Shown: piece by piece, positions 1-8,923 of the stretch
Numbering within the stretch: position 1 is the stretch's first letter
How the letters are laid out: each line of letters begins with the position of its first letter
Assembly (NCBI GenBank): GCA_017625035.1
Contig: JAGALX010000019.1
Span: 1-38,523, forward strand
Direction of reading: 5' to 3'
DNA from: Clostridia bacterium
Lineage (GTDB): Bacteria; Bacillota; Clostridia; TANB77; CAG-508
Length of the DNA: 38,523 nucleotides
The notes under the pieces: generated by a model
Databases searched by the model: none
Told to the model about the DNA's origin: nothing
What the model saw: only the letters and a program-made list of their open reading frames with translations
Translations under genes and position numbers: made by a program

Positions 1-216
1 ACACCATTTTTTGGTTAAAATTTTCAAAAATTAGTGACTTAACTTTTGCTCTTTCATCTTGTTAGAATCAACTAATTATTGTGTCAAATTTTAATATGTT
101 TTTGCTCTGTTGCTTGGTACTTGCTTATAATAACATATGGTGCTCTTAAAGTCAACACATTTTTTTAATATTTTTAATTATTTTTTTACTAGCTGTGAAC
201 TGTAACTATTAGTTGC

Positions 217-345
217 TTATATATATATTTCGTCAAAAGCAATACTTTTATTAGATATCTTTTCTTCCGAGTAATGGGCCATCTTACCAGCTTTCTCATC
301 AAATATACAATAATCTTCAAAAAATCCTAAAGAGCTCTATTAACT
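217..345 (-). pseudogene. C-terminal fragment of a gene related to the one at 14820-15515
   Basis: Read on the minus strand, this stretch encodes about 40 residues containing CIFDEKAGKMAHYSEE and then a stop at 217-219. The intact protein at 14820-15515 carries CIFNEKAGKIAHYSKE near its own C terminus, so this is a relict of a related gene. A stop codon lies directly upstream in frame and no start or ribosome binding site is visible. The rest of 1-391 shows no gene. An AT-only inverted repeat at about 366-387 lies just downstream of the metallophosphoesterase gene and could be a weak terminator. Confidence 0.6.
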
Positions 346-391
346 CCTTTTGTGTTTATAATTTAGATAGAATATAAATATATTCTATTAC

Positions 392-1189
392 CTAACTATT
401 TATTATATTATTTAATGCAACATTCCATATTTCCATAGATTCTTCTTTAATATGATGCTCTTGTTTTATTCTATTATATTCTTTTAGACATATCTGGGGA
501 TAATCTATTCCTGTTTCTAATTCTTTTACTAATAATTGGCCCCATTTAACCCCTTCATTATATAAAGCCGTTTGTTTTAGCTCTTCTATTGGCACTTTTA
601 TATCATAGTTTATTTGATATTCTTCTATTTTTTCGTAATCATCATTTAGCTCTAATACAGAAAATTGTGCTCCTATTATTTCATCAGTACTTATTCCTAT
701 AGAACCAGGATTTATATATCTGACATTATCTCTTCTAAAATTATATTGTTTATGTGAATGACCAAATATTTTATAATTGCAATCTTGAATTTTTTCATAT
801 GTGCATTTGTGAGATACATAAATTTTCTTCTTATTATAATTTATCTCTAAACAATCTGGTAGAGTTTTTATCCATTCTAGGTCTTTTTTGGTTAATAGCT
901 CGTATGTGTATCTAATATTCTCCTCTGCAGTTGAAAATTCATTATTACAAGATTCTTTTCGCTTTTCATATTCTATTATATACTTTTCTCTGTTTCCTGC
1001 TATTATATAACTTTTGTATTTTTTAGAATATTCTTGTATCTTTTGAATTACTTCATGGCTATTGAAAAAATCTGTAATATAGTCTCCACACCATATTATT
1101 GCATCAAAATTCATTTTGTCTATTTGATTAAGACATGCATTTAGAGCATGAATATTTCCATGAATATCACTTAAGATTATAAATTTCAT
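392..1189 (-). CDS. Calcineurin-like metallophosphoesterase (YfcE/MJ0936-type)
   Basis: A 265-residue protein of the small bacterial metallophosphoesterase family, which hydrolyses phosphodiesters or phosphomonoesters at a two-metal centre; the substrate cannot be told from sequence. Metal-ligand motifs are visible: DIHGN near residue 8 (D-x-H), WCGDYITD (GD), AGNREK (GNRE in place of the usual GNHD/E) and, near the C-terminal half, FGHSHKQ (GHSH), followed by NPGSIG. The start at 1187-1189 is chosen because AAAGG lies just upstream and MKFIILSDIHGN is the usual N terminus; an in-frame extension upstream would overlap the DUF951 gene. It lies 17 bp downstream of that gene and is probably cotranscribed with it. 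Confidence 0.85.
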   Translation of the reverse strand: MKFIILSDIHGNIHALNACLNQIDKMNFDAIIWCGDYITDFFNSHEVIQKIQEYSKKYKSYIIAGNREKYIIEYEKRKESCNNEFSTAEENIRYTYELLTKKDLEWIKTLPDCLEINYNKKKIYVSHKCTYEKIQDCNYKIFGHSHKQYNFRRDNVRYINPGSIGISTDEIIGAQFSVLELNDDYEKIEEYQINYDIKVPIEELKQTALYNEGVKWGQLLVKELETGIDYPQICLKEYNRIKQEHHIKEESMEIWNVALNNIINS

Positions 1190-1206
1190 AAAAAACCTTT
1201 CTATAT

Positions 1207-1395
1207 TTAATTGTCTTTTTTTTCTATTTTCTTGGTAATTGCTTTTAATGCTTTTTCGCGTGGTAATAAAACTACATGACCACATCCTAGACATTTTAAT
1301 TTAAAATCTACTCCAACTCTTGTTAGTTCCCATAACTTGCTTCCACATGGGTGTTGTTTTTTAGTTTTAACAGTATCGCCTATATTATATAACAT
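1207..1395 (-). CDS. DUF951 domain-containing small protein
   Basis: A 62-residue protein of the DUF951 (YyzM-like) family, widespread in Firmicutes and of unknown function. The family signature is present: HPCGSKLWELTRVG followed by DFKLKCLGCGHVVLLPR, with Cys residues of the HPCG and CLGCGH motifs that may bind a metal. Length is typical. A good ribosome binding site (GGAGTG) precedes the ATG. The neighbouring downstream gene is the metallophosphoesterase. The family assignment is firm; any role in nucleic-acid binding is inference from the beta-rich, Cys-containing fold. Confidence 0.88.
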   Translation of the reverse strand: MLYNIGDTVKTKKQHPCGSKLWELTRVGVDFKLKCLGCGHVVLLPREKALKAITKKIEKKDN

Positions 1396-1541
1396 AGTTT
1401 TATCACTCCATTTCTAAAATAGTTTTATACTTTTCTTCTTATTTATATAATAATATTTCTGTTTTTTCAATATTTTTATTTTGAGTGTACTTTGTATGAT
1501 TTTGTTTAAAAACTAGCTCATGTCTTACTTTTAGTTAATAC

Positions 1542-1573
1542 AAAGGAGAGAACCGTTTCCCTTTCTCCCCTTT
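1542..1573 (-). terminator. Probable terminator of gltX
   Basis: An 11-bp stem (AAAGGGGAGAA paired with TTCTCTCCTTT on the minus strand, one G-T wobble) with a 10-nt loop, ten bases after the gltX stop codon. Only a short T run follows, so efficiency is uncertain. Confidence 0.6.
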
Positions 1574-1582
1574 TCCACTAAT

Positions 1583-3220
1583 TTATTTTTGTAGTCTTCT
1601 TTTTACTTCTTGGCTTCCTAAAACATTTATTATTTCATATAAATCTGGTGTGTTTTGTCTTCCTGTTAGTTTTACTCTTATTACAGTACTTATATCACCT
1701 ACATGACCTGGCCATTTTTCTGGCTCTGATTTAAACATTTTTACTTCTCTTGCATAACCTAGTTCTTCTGCTAGGTCTTTCATTTTGTCAAACCATGTTT
1801 GTTTGTCATCATTTATGTCGAAATATTTTTCTTCATATAATTTTACTATTTTTGATATTTCGCTTTCATCTGATATTTTTCCATATGAAAATTCTGTTAT
1901 TTGGTCGAATTTTTCATTATACATATATGAGATGTTGTCTTTTAGCTCTGACCATTTTGAAATATCTTTTCTAGGTTTGCTATTTCCTCTTTCTATTCCT
2001 AATACTTTTAATCCATATTCTTTATCTTGAAGCATTTTTGCTAATTCTTTATCATACCCATTTGCCCAATTTAAAGCGTTTTCATAAACTTCTTGTGCAT
2101 TCATTCTTGATATAACATTTTTTGAAACATCAAGCATTTTTACCATATCAAATAAAGCTCCACTAACACCCATTTTATTTAATTGGAAATCAAATTCATT
2201 CATTGATATATTTGGATTTTGTTTTCTCCAAATTTCGAAATTTGAATTAGCTATATTTAATAAATATTCAAGTACGGATTCTTTAGGTATACCTTCTTCT
2301 GAATAATATGCAACATTTGCTTCAGGGTCTTTTCTTTTGCTTAATTTTCTTTTAGACTCTCCATCCATTTTCATAATTGTAGGAATGTGTGCATATTTTG
2401 GTGGTTTGAACCCTAATACATAGAATAATTGTAAATGTGTTGGTACTGAAGAAAACCATTCTTCACCTCTTACTACTAAAGTTGTATGCATTAAATGGTC
2501 ATCAATTGCATGAGCAAAATGGTATGTTGGAAGTCCATCACCTTTTATAATAATTATATCTTGATCATTTTCTGGGAATTCAACATTTCCTTTAATTGCA
2601 TCTTTATGTTTGATTTTCTTTTCTTCGTTTCCTGGTGATTTTAAACGAATAACAAATTGCTCTCCATTTTTTATTTTTTCTGCAGCATCTTCTACAGATA
2701 AGTTTCTATATTTTGCCCAAACTCCGTAATAACCAGTTCTGATTTTAGCAGATTCTTGTTTTTTTCTCATTTCTTCTAATTCTTCTTGTGAGGCAAAACA
2801 TGGATATGCTTTTCCTTGTGCTAATAAGTATTTAGCATATGATTCATATATTTCTTTTCTTTGACTTTGTTTATATGGACCATATTCTCCTTTTCCTTCT
2901 TCATTTGAAATCATACCTTCATCAAAGTGGATGCCAAAATCTTTTAATCCTGCTATAACTGCGTCTGTTGCACCTTCAATTTCTCTTTTTTGATCAGTAT
3001 CCTCTATTCTTAAAAAATTAACACCATTTGTCTTTCTAGCCATTAAACTAGCAATTAATACTTGAAATAAACTTCCTATATGTAAAAAACCTGTTGGGCT
3101 TGGTGCGTATCTTGTTACAACTGCTCCTTCTTCTAAATTTCTTTCAGGATATTTTTCTTCATAATATGATATATCTTTTGCATTTGGAAATATTAAATCT
3201 GCAAGCTCTTTATAATCCAT
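1583..3220 (-). CDS. gltX: Glutamate--tRNA ligase
   Basis: Class I aminoacyl-tRNA synthetase that charges tRNA-Glu with glutamate in the cytoplasm. The catalytic Rossmann fold starts near residue 35 with RYAPSPTGFLHIGSL (the HIGH motif) followed by FLRIEDTDQKRE, and the KMSKS-type loop is seen as KRKLSKRKDPEA near residue 295. The C-terminal anticodon-binding half is alpha-helical. At 545 residues it is longer than the usual 470-500, mainly from a roughly 34-residue N-terminal extension and insertions in the C-terminal half. AAAGGAATG precedes the ATG. Whether it is discriminating or also charges tRNA-Gln cannot be decided here; gatCAB is not in the window. Confidence 0.95.
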   Translation of the reverse strand: MDYKELADLIFPNAKDISYYEEKYPERNLEEGAVVTRYAPSPTGFLHIGSLFQVLIASLMARKTNGVNFLRIEDTDQKREIEGATDAVIAGLKDFGIHFDEGMISNEEGKGEYGPYKQSQRKEIYESYAKYLLAQGKAYPCFASQEELEEMRKKQESAKIRTGYYGVWAKYRNLSVEDAAEKIKNGEQFVIRLKSPGNEEKKIKHKDAIKGNVEFPENDQDIIIIKGDGLPTYHFAHAIDDHLMHTTLVVRGEEWFSSVPTHLQLFYVLGFKPPKYAHIPTIMKMDGESKRKLSKRKDPEANVAYYSEEGIPKESVLEYLLNIANSNFEIWRKQNPNISMNEFDFQLNKMGVSGALFDMVKMLDVSKNVISRMNAQEVYENALNWANGYDKELAKMLQDKEYGLKVLGIERGNSKPRKDISKWSELKDNISYMYNEKFDQITEFSYGKISDESEISKIVKLYEEKYFDINDDKQTWFDKMKDLAEELGYAREVKMFKSEPEKWPGHVGDISTVIRVKLTGRQNTPDLYEIINVLGSQEVKRRLQK

Positions 3221-3251
3221 TTTATCATTCCTTTCATTTTCTAATATCTAA

Positions 3252-3295
3252 AATTGATAGTTATAATATTTTCTTTAATATTATAACTATCAATT
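3252..3295. other. Perfect 19-bp inverted repeat upstream of gltX
   Basis: Two perfect 19-bp arms (AATTGATAGTTATAATATT at 3252-3270 and its complement at 3277-3295) separated by a 6-nt loop. The hairpin lies 32 nt upstream of the gltX start codon, with TTTTAG after it on the minus strand. It could terminate transcription arriving from upstream or act as a 5'-leader element of gltX. No T-box consensus is visible. Confidence 0.6.
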
Positions 3296-3373
3296 GTAAT
3301 ATTTGTAATTGTCTTCAATATTATATATTGAAAATGCCGAATTTGCAATATGCAAGCCTGACATTTAAAATAT

Positions 3374-3511
3374 TTATTTTATAAACTTTTCCATTCTTTC
3401 ACTTTCTTCATTAGATAGATTTTCTAACCATTTAGCAAAACCTATTTCATCATTACTTCTTATAAACTCAAAATATTTTGCTCTGTTTGCTTTTGATATA
3501 ACAAACTTCAA
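3374..3511 (-). pseudogene. Short ORF or gene remnant upstream of gltX
   Basis: A 45-codon reading frame from a TTG with no ribosome binding site, ending SNEESERMEKFIK. It has a natural amphipathic composition (ANRAKYFEFI, FAKWLENL) that looks like a true protein C terminus, and a stop codon closes the frame three codons upstream. I read it as the tail of a decayed gene; a real 45-residue peptide is possible. I do not recognise the family. Confidence 0.35.
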
Positions 3512-3550
3512 TCTAGATTAATTATAATTTATGCATATTTTAAAGTCAAT

Positions 3551-3580
3551 AAAATACTGAGCTTTTTAACCCAGTATTTT
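3551..3580 (-). terminator. Hairpin downstream of RNase J
   Basis: AAAATACTG pairs with CAGTATTTT around a 12-nt loop, 55 nt after the rnj stop codon. T-rich sequence flanks it on the plus side as well, so it may work in both directions. A second weaker hairpin (GCACAT/ATGTGC) lies between it and the stop codon. Confidence 0.55.
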
Positions 3581-3634
3581 ATGTTTTTTGCACATTTTTT
3601 CACGTCCCCGATGTGCGCAATGTGCGGATTTTTA

Positions 3635-5521
3635 TTAAATTTCCATTATTATTGGTAATATCATTGGATTACGTTTTGTTTTTTGGAATATATATTCACG
3701 TAAACTATCTTTTAAAGTTGATTTTATAGTAGACCAATCTGTTATGTTTTTGTCTTCAAATTTTTGCACTTCTTCTCTTATTTGTCTTTTTACATCATCC
3801 ATTAAGTTTTCAGATTCTCTTACATATACGAATCCTCTTGATATTACATCTGGTCCTGATACAATTTCACCTGTACTGCTATCCATTGTCATTACTATTA
3901 TTATTAAACCATCTTGAGATAAATGTTGTCTGTCTCTTAATACTATATTTCCAACATCTCCTACGCCTAGTCCATCTACTAGTATTTTTCCTGAAGGAAC
4001 TGCTCCTGCCAATTTTGCTTCATCTTGATTCATTTCTAGAACTCTACCATTTTTCATCATAAATATATTTTCTTTTGGTATTCCCATTTCTTGAGCTGTT
4101 TCTGAATGAGCTTTTAGTTGTCTGTATTCGCCATGGACTGGTATGAAATATTTTGGTTTTGCTAATGCAAATATTAGTTTTTGCTCTTCTTGACAAGCAT
4201 GACCTGATACATGAACATCTTCTAATGCACTATATACAACTTCTGCTCCTATTTGCATTAAGTCATCTATTACTTTTGATACTAGTTTTTCGTTTCCTGG
4301 TATTGGTGTTGCTGATATAATAACTAAATCATTTGGTGTTATTACTACTTTTTTATGATCTCCTGATGCCATTCTTGTTAATGCCGACATTGCTTCTCCT
4401 TGGCTTCCTGTTGTTATTATTACTAGTTGTTCATCATTATAATTTTTTATCATATCTATATCAATAAAAGTTTTTTCTGGAACTTGTATATATCCTAAAC
4501 TTGAAGCTGTTTCTATCATGTTTATCATACTTCTTCCACATACAGCAACTTTTCTGTTGTGTTTTACTGCTGAATTTAATATTTGTTGTACTCTATGAAC
4601 ATTTGAAGCAAATGTTGCAACTACAATTCTTTTATTACAATTTTGGAATAATTTTTCGAATACATCTCCTACTGTACTTTCAGACATTGTGTATCCTTTT
4701 CTTTCAGCATTTGTACTATCTGACATTAATGCTAGTATTCCTTCGTTTCCAAGCTCTGCTATTCTTCCAAAGTCCATTACTTCTCCATCTATTGGTGTAT
4801 AGTCTATTTTGAAGTCTCCTGTGTGAAGTACTGTTCCTACTGGTGTTTTTATTGCTAACATTACAGAATCTGGTATACTGTGAGAGCTACGGATAAATTC
4901 TACTTTTATTTTTCCAAAATTAACGGTTTGACCTTGCTCTACTGTTATTAATTTTGTTTTACGAACCATTTTGTGCTCTTCTAATTTATTTTTTATTAAT
5001 CCACATGCTAATTTTGTTGCATATATTGGCATATCTACTTTTCTTAAAACATATGGGATTGAACCTATGTGGTCTTCGTGACCATGAGTTATTACCATTC
5101 CTTTTAATTTTTCTTTGTTTCGCTCTAGATATGTTACATCTGGTATTACCATATCAACACCTAGCATACTATCTTCTGGAAATTCTAGTCCACAGTCTAC
5201 TAATATTATTTCGTCTTCATATTCAAATACTGTTATATTTTTTCCGATTTCTTCTAATCCACCTAGTGGTATGATTTTTAGTTTTCCTTTTTTGAATTCA
5301 AAGTCGTATTCTGGACTTGTTTTTGTTTCTGGTTTTCTTTTTGGTCCTATTTTTCTTGTTGGTTTTGTTTTTAGTGGATTTGATGTGCTTTTTTCTGGGC
5401 TTTCATTTACTCTTCTTTTTGGTTTTCTAGTGTTGTTAAAGTCTTTTGCTTTATTTTCCCTTCTTTTATTTTTTATTTTCTCTTCTACTGGGTTATCTTT
5501 ATGATTTGTTTCTTTTGTCAT
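3635..5521 (-). CDS. rnj: Ribonuclease J
   Basis: A beta-CASP metallo-beta-lactamase ribonuclease with 5'-to-3' exonuclease and endonuclease activity, central to mRNA turnover and rRNA processing in Firmicutes. The first 75 or so residues are a Lys/Arg/Pro-rich disordered tail (TRKPKRRVNES and similar), absent from typical RNase J. The catalytic core follows: HGHEDHIGS (zinc ligands) near residue 145, LHTGDFKID, MSDSTNAERKGYT, the beta-CASP ITTGSQGE segment, and VHVSGHACQEE with PVHGEYRQLK. About 628 residues. I place the start at the ATG at 5519-5521; an in-frame GTG five codons earlier abuts the AGGAG and would leave no spacer, although the spacing to the ATG (about 14 nt) is long. It is preceded by a leader of some 420 nt (see promoter at 5952-5981). 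Confidence 0.94.
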   Translation of the reverse strand: MTKETNHKDNPVEEKIKNKRRENKAKDFNNTRKPKRRVNESPEKSTSNPLKTKPTRKIGPKRKPETKTSPEYDFEFKKGKLKIIPLGGLEEIGKNITVFEYEDEIILVDCGLEFPEDSMLGVDMVIPDVTYLERNKEKLKGMVITHGHEDHIGSIPYVLRKVDMPIYATKLACGLIKNKLEEHKMVRKTKLITVEQGQTVNFGKIKVEFIRSSHSIPDSVMLAIKTPVGTVLHTGDFKIDYTPIDGEVMDFGRIAELGNEGILALMSDSTNAERKGYTMSESTVGDVFEKLFQNCNKRIVVATFASNVHRVQQILNSAVKHNRKVAVCGRSMINMIETASSLGYIQVPEKTFIDIDMIKNYNDEQLVIITTGSQGEAMSALTRMASGDHKKVVITPNDLVIISATPIPGNEKLVSKVIDDLMQIGAEVVYSALEDVHVSGHACQEEQKLIFALAKPKYFIPVHGEYRQLKAHSETAQEMGIPKENIFMMKNGRVLEMNQDEAKLAGAVPSGKILVDGLGVGDVGNIVLRDRQHLSQDGLIIIVMTMDSSTGEIVSGPDVISRGFVYVRESENLMDDVKRQIREEVQKFEDKNITDWSTIKSTLKDSLREYIFQKTKRNPMILPIIMEI

Positions 5522-5951
5522 TATAAAAAAATTCACTCCTTGCTTTTATTATTTTTATTTAAATCTATATTCTCCTTAAATAATTCTATAGTTATTTTGC
5601 CACACCGATTTATTATTTAATATAAAAAAACATTCTTTTTAATATAAAATAAATTTTAAATATTATACACATATATTTACTTTTTTACACACCTATTTCC
5701 TTGAATGTTAATTTACTTTCGCTTATATTCATAGTAAATAATATTAACTGTATTTACCGCTTCAAGTTAATATTTTCACAAATTACTAGTTTTATATAAA
5801 TACTATATAATCTCATATATAATACCCATTATTGTTTTTTATATTAATTTTTTCCGAACTACTTTTTTAATATGATTAATATTTGTTTTTCAAATATTAA
5901 ATATAAATTTAAATCTCTTTTATTTACCAATTTTAGGTAATAACTCTGTCT

Positions 5952-5981
5952 ATTATACTATTTTTATTATGCCACTGTCAA
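5952..5981 (-). promoter_or_regulatory. Strong SigA-type promoter for rnj with long leader
   Basis: Minus-strand TTGACA (5976-5981), an 18-nt spacer and TATAAT (5952-5957). The next gene in that direction is rnj, whose start is near 5521, so the untranslated leader would be about 420 nt. The gap 5522-6027 contains no ORF of note and is extremely AT-rich. Confidence 0.7.
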
Positions 5982-6027
5982 TAGATTTTATTATACTTTT
6001 ATTCTGAATTGTAACGGTTAATGAGCC

Positions 6028-6073
6028 AAAAAAGTTAATGAAAAGCATTTGCATACTTTTCATTAACTTTTTC
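6028..6073. terminator. Terminator of the glycosyltransferase pair
   Basis: Two 18-bp arms beginning AAAAAAGTTAATGAAAAG (6028-6045) and CTTTTCATTAACTTTTT (from 6056) form a stable hairpin ending in a T run on both strands. It lies just after the stop codon of the 6089 gene and separates it from the rnj promoter. Confidence 0.85.
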
Positions 6074-6088
6074 ATTATATATTAATTA

Positions 6089-6910
6089 CTATTTGATTTT
6101 AGAAAATGTATCATCTAACCTTTTTTTACACATCTTTACTTCTTTTTCTATTATAATATCAATTTCTTTAGTATATTCTGATTCTCTCATTTTTAATAAA
6201 TCATTTAAATTTTTAATTGTATCTTCCACATTTTTTAAATTTATTGTAGTTGTCATACTGTTTGTTCTACCACTTGTATATTTATGAACAATAAAATCTG
6301 CAATTTTGGAAGTATTTGATTTCATTACTCCATTATATACAAATAATACATCTTCATAAAATCTATCTTCTGGAAATCTTATATTATTATCGTCTAAAAA
6401 TGCTTTTCTCCAACATTTACTCCATGGATTTGGATATTTGTCAGTTGCGGCTTTATATGTTTTTGTACAAGTTTCTGGTGTTGGTATAACAAGTTCTTCT
6501 CTATCGCCTTCTATTTTAAATCCTAAGTATGTAACATCTATTTTTTCATTTCCTATTATTTTATCTAATTTTTCTAAAACATCATTGTCTGCTAGATAAT
6601 CATCTCCATCTAAAAACACTATATATTCTCCATTAGCTACATTTAAAGCTGTATTTCTAGCTCCCCCAGCTTTTTTGTTTTGATTATGTTTTATATATGT
6701 TATATTATCATATTTTTCACATAATTTTAGAATTTTTTCTTCTGTTGAATCTGTTGAACAATCATTTACAACTATTAGTTCTATATTTCTTAAAGTTTGA
6801 TTTACTACACTTTTTATTGATCTTTCTATATAATCTTCAATATTATATGCAGCCATTATTATACTAAATCTTTTTTCTTTTATATTTTGTTGCTTTACTT
6901 GCAGGTCCAT
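6089..6910 (-). CDS. Glycosyltransferase family 2
   Basis: A 273-residue inverting GT-A glycosyltransferase. The GT2 fold is clear: FSIIMAAYNIEDYIERSI at the start, ELIVVNDCSTD, GARNTALN, and the metal-binding FLDGDDYL (DxD-type) near residue 100. The family transfers a sugar from a nucleotide-sugar donor in making cell-surface polysaccharide or glycolipid; donor and acceptor are unknown. No membrane segment follows, so it is cytoplasmic or peripheral. AAAGGAG lies 13 nt before the ATG, inside the end of the upstream gene, with which it overlaps by 47 bp, so the two are translationally coupled. Confidence 0.88.
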   Translation of the reverse strand: MDLQVKQQNIKEKRFSIIMAAYNIEDYIERSIKSVVNQTLRNIELIVVNDCSTDSTEEKILKLCEKYDNITYIKHNQNKKAGGARNTALNVANGEYIVFLDGDDYLADNDVLEKLDKIIGNEKIDVTYLGFKIEGDREELVIPTPETCTKTYKAATDKYPNPWSKCWRKAFLDDNNIRFPEDRFYEDVLFVYNGVMKSNTSKIADFIVHKYTSGRTNSMTTTINLKNVEDTIKNLNDLLKMRESEYTKEIDIIIEKEVKMCKKRLDDTFSKIK

Positions 6911-8033
6911 CCTTTACATCATACTCCTTTCCACCTATAATTGATTCAAATAGAGTTAATAAATTTTCTGTTGCTACATCGCTTGTCCATTTTTCTGTAA
7001 TAAACTCATAGGCATTTTTTCCAAATTTTCTTTGTAATGATTTATCATTTATTACTTTTTTTACATTATGCTCTAATTCTTTATATGAATTATACATTAG
7101 TCCATTTTCATTATGCTTAATTAAGAATGGAACTGAGCCCATTTTTTGATTGGCAATTACTGTACATCCTGCATTCATTGACTCATTTATAACAGCTCCC
7201 CAACCTTCTCTACTATCGCTTGTACCTAAGAAAATATTTGCATCTTCCATATAATATTTTACTTTATCACTTGGAACTTGGCCCACTACTTCTACTACAT
7301 CTTGCAAATTTTCTTTTATTATTTTATCTTTAATTTTTTGTTCTAGTTTACCTGTTCCTAACATTTTTATTTTAAAATTATAATTTTGTAATTTAAGGTT
7401 TTTTGCTAATTTTATTACTATTTCGGGATGTTTCCAATTTATAAATCTCGCTACCCACACAATTTGTGTCTTTTCATTTTGAGATTTTTTATCTAATAAA
7501 TTTTCAATATCATATTTATTGGTTTCAAGAAAATAACCCCATTTATATATTTTGTTTTTGTATAATCCTAATGAGTTAAAATCATTTGCTCCATATGCAT
7601 TTGCACATAGCATATATAAATTTTTGTTTTTTCTATATTTTATGTGCCTATTATAAAATAATTCCATTTTTTCTTTATCAAATATTGTTTTAAAAAATCC
7701 ATCTAAAAATATAAATACTCTTGCTCTATATCTGAATGTTATTTTGTCTTGTTTTAATCTTTCTTTTATACAGTCATCCGTTGTAGAACCTATTATAACT
7801 ATATCGCTTTCTGATGCTAATTCAACAGCTTTTTTATACTCTTCATCACTTTCATAAGCTTTTACTACAAAATCATATTCTTGATCTAAATCTTTAAATC
7901 CCATATCTAGTCGCCATTGAAATATTTTTACTGTTGAAACAAATTTAAAATCATTACCTAATCTTTTTTGCATATCTAAACAAAATGGAACTTGATGATG
8001 TGTTAAGAAATTTGAATAAAATGTTACTTTCAT
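6864..8033 (-). CDS. Glycosyltransferase family 4 (GT-B fold)
   Basis: A 389-residue retaining glycosyltransferase of the GT4 type. The C-terminal half carries the family landmarks: VWVARFINWKHPE, KMLGTGKLEQKIKD, VGQVPSDKVKYYMEDANIFL, and the donor-site EGWGAVINESMNAGC (E-x7-E motif) followed by VPFLI. The N-terminal half is more divergent. It probably works with the overlapping GT2 gene on the same surface glycan. The ATG is preceded by GGGGGG. The exact sugar is not predictable. Confidence 0.85.
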   Translation of the reverse strand: MKVTFYSNFLTHHQVPFCLDMQKRLGNDFKFVSTVKIFQWRLDMGFKDLDQEYDFVVKAYESDEEYKKAVELASESDIVIIGSTTDDCIKERLKQDKITFRYRARVFIFLDGFFKTIFDKEKMELFYNRHIKYRKNKNLYMLCANAYGANDFNSLGLYKNKIYKWGYFLETNKYDIENLLDKKSQNEKTQIVWVARFINWKHPEIVIKLAKNLKLQNYNFKIKMLGTGKLEQKIKDKIIKENLQDVVEVVGQVPSDKVKYYMEDANIFLGTSDSREGWGAVINESMNAGCTVIANQKMGSVPFLIKHNENGLMYNSYKELEHNVKKVINDKSLQRKFGKNAYEFITEKWTSDVATENLLTLFESIIGGKEYDVKDGPASKATKYKRKKI

Positions 8034-8126
8034 TATTTTTCCCCCCCTATTTCTCCTTTTATAACCAATTACATTATAACAAATTTTTTTGCAAAAATCA
8101 CTATTTTTTTCTTCAATATTAGGATA

Positions 8127-8220
8127 AAGACATGAAAAAAATTTTTCATGTCTTACAAAGCAATTATATCAAGGCTACAAAGTTTTTTGATTAAATTATA
8201 ATGAAGTTTAATTAAAAAGC
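8127..8220. other. Two hairpins between the O-methyltransferase and glycosyltransferase genes
   Basis: The first is a near-perfect palindrome at 8127-8154 (arms AAGACATGAAAAA and its complement). The second, at about 8178-8220, pairs AAAG-TTTTT-ATTAAA with its complement imperfectly. Either could terminate transcription of the gene ending at 8309 or shield the glycosyltransferases from it. The rest of this 275-bp gap shows nothing. Confidence 0.45.
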
Positions 8221-8308
8221 TTTTTGTTTTCAAAAATAACTCTGCATGAATAGAATTTCATATCCTTACTCAATACAATTTTTATTAAAAAAATATATAT
8301 ATTTTTTT

Positions 8309-8899
8309 TTAATTTTTTAATCTACTAATTGCAAGTCCGTCTCCAACTTCTAGAATTTCAGTATCTAAATTTGGATTTTCTGTTATTTCTTTTATATATT
8401 CTCTTAAATTTCTAACTGCTGTTCGTTGTTTGTGTTTATTATAATCACTCATTACATATCCTTTATATAAAATATTGTCAGCTATTATAATTCCATCATT
8501 ATTTATCATTCTTAGTGCTTCACTTAAGAAAAATGGATATTTTCCTTTGGCTGCATCTATAAATACTATATCATATTTGTTATTTAGTGTTGGAAGAATT
8601 TGCACAGCATCGCCTTCGTGCAAAATTATTTTATCTGATACTTCTGCTTTTATGAAGTTTTGTTTTGCTTCGGCTATTCTTTCTTCATCTCGCTCTATTG
8701 TTTCTATGATTCCGCCGTTTGATAAATATTCTGAAAAGCATATTGCTGAATATCCTACAGCTGCACCTATTTCTAGTATTCTATTAGGCCTTTTTTCTTT
8801 TAAAATTTTTGCTATTAATTCTAATGTGTTGTCCATTATTATTGGAATATGGTTTTCTAGTGCTGTTTGTTTTATTTTTTCAAGCTCTACTTTATTCAT
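8309..8899 (-). CDS. O-methyltransferase family 3, TrmR/YrrM-like
   Basis: A 196-residue SAM-dependent methyltransferase of the catechol-O-methyltransferase-like family. The SAM site is RILEIGAAVGYSAICF, followed by IETIERDEER; the metal/catalytic region is IVFIDAAKGKYPFF and IIIADNILYKG. In Bacillus subtilis the relative TrmR (YrrM) methylates 5-hydroxyuridine at the tRNA wobble position, and a TrhP-like U32 protein, which makes that 5-hydroxyuridine, is encoded at 18830-20059, so the same tRNA role is likely by inference. The start is set by AGGAGG five nt before the ATG; the frame stays open eight codons further upstream. It lies just after a decayed gene. Confidence 0.82.
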   Translation of the reverse strand: MNKVELEKIKQTALENHIPIIMDNTLELIAKILKEKRPNRILEIGAAVGYSAICFSEYLSNGGIIETIERDEERIAEAKQNFIKAEVSDKIILHEGDAVQILPTLNNKYDIVFIDAAKGKYPFFLSEALRMINNDGIIIADNILYKGYVMSDYNKHKQRTAVRNLREYIKEITENPNLDTEILEVGDGLAISRLKN

Positions 8900-8923
8900 A
8901 GTTCCTCCTATGTTGATTAGCAT

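Noticed and set aside
3221..3634. T-box or other tRNA-sensing leader for gltX
   Set aside because: No T-box consensus is visible; only a hairpin and a gene remnant are seen.
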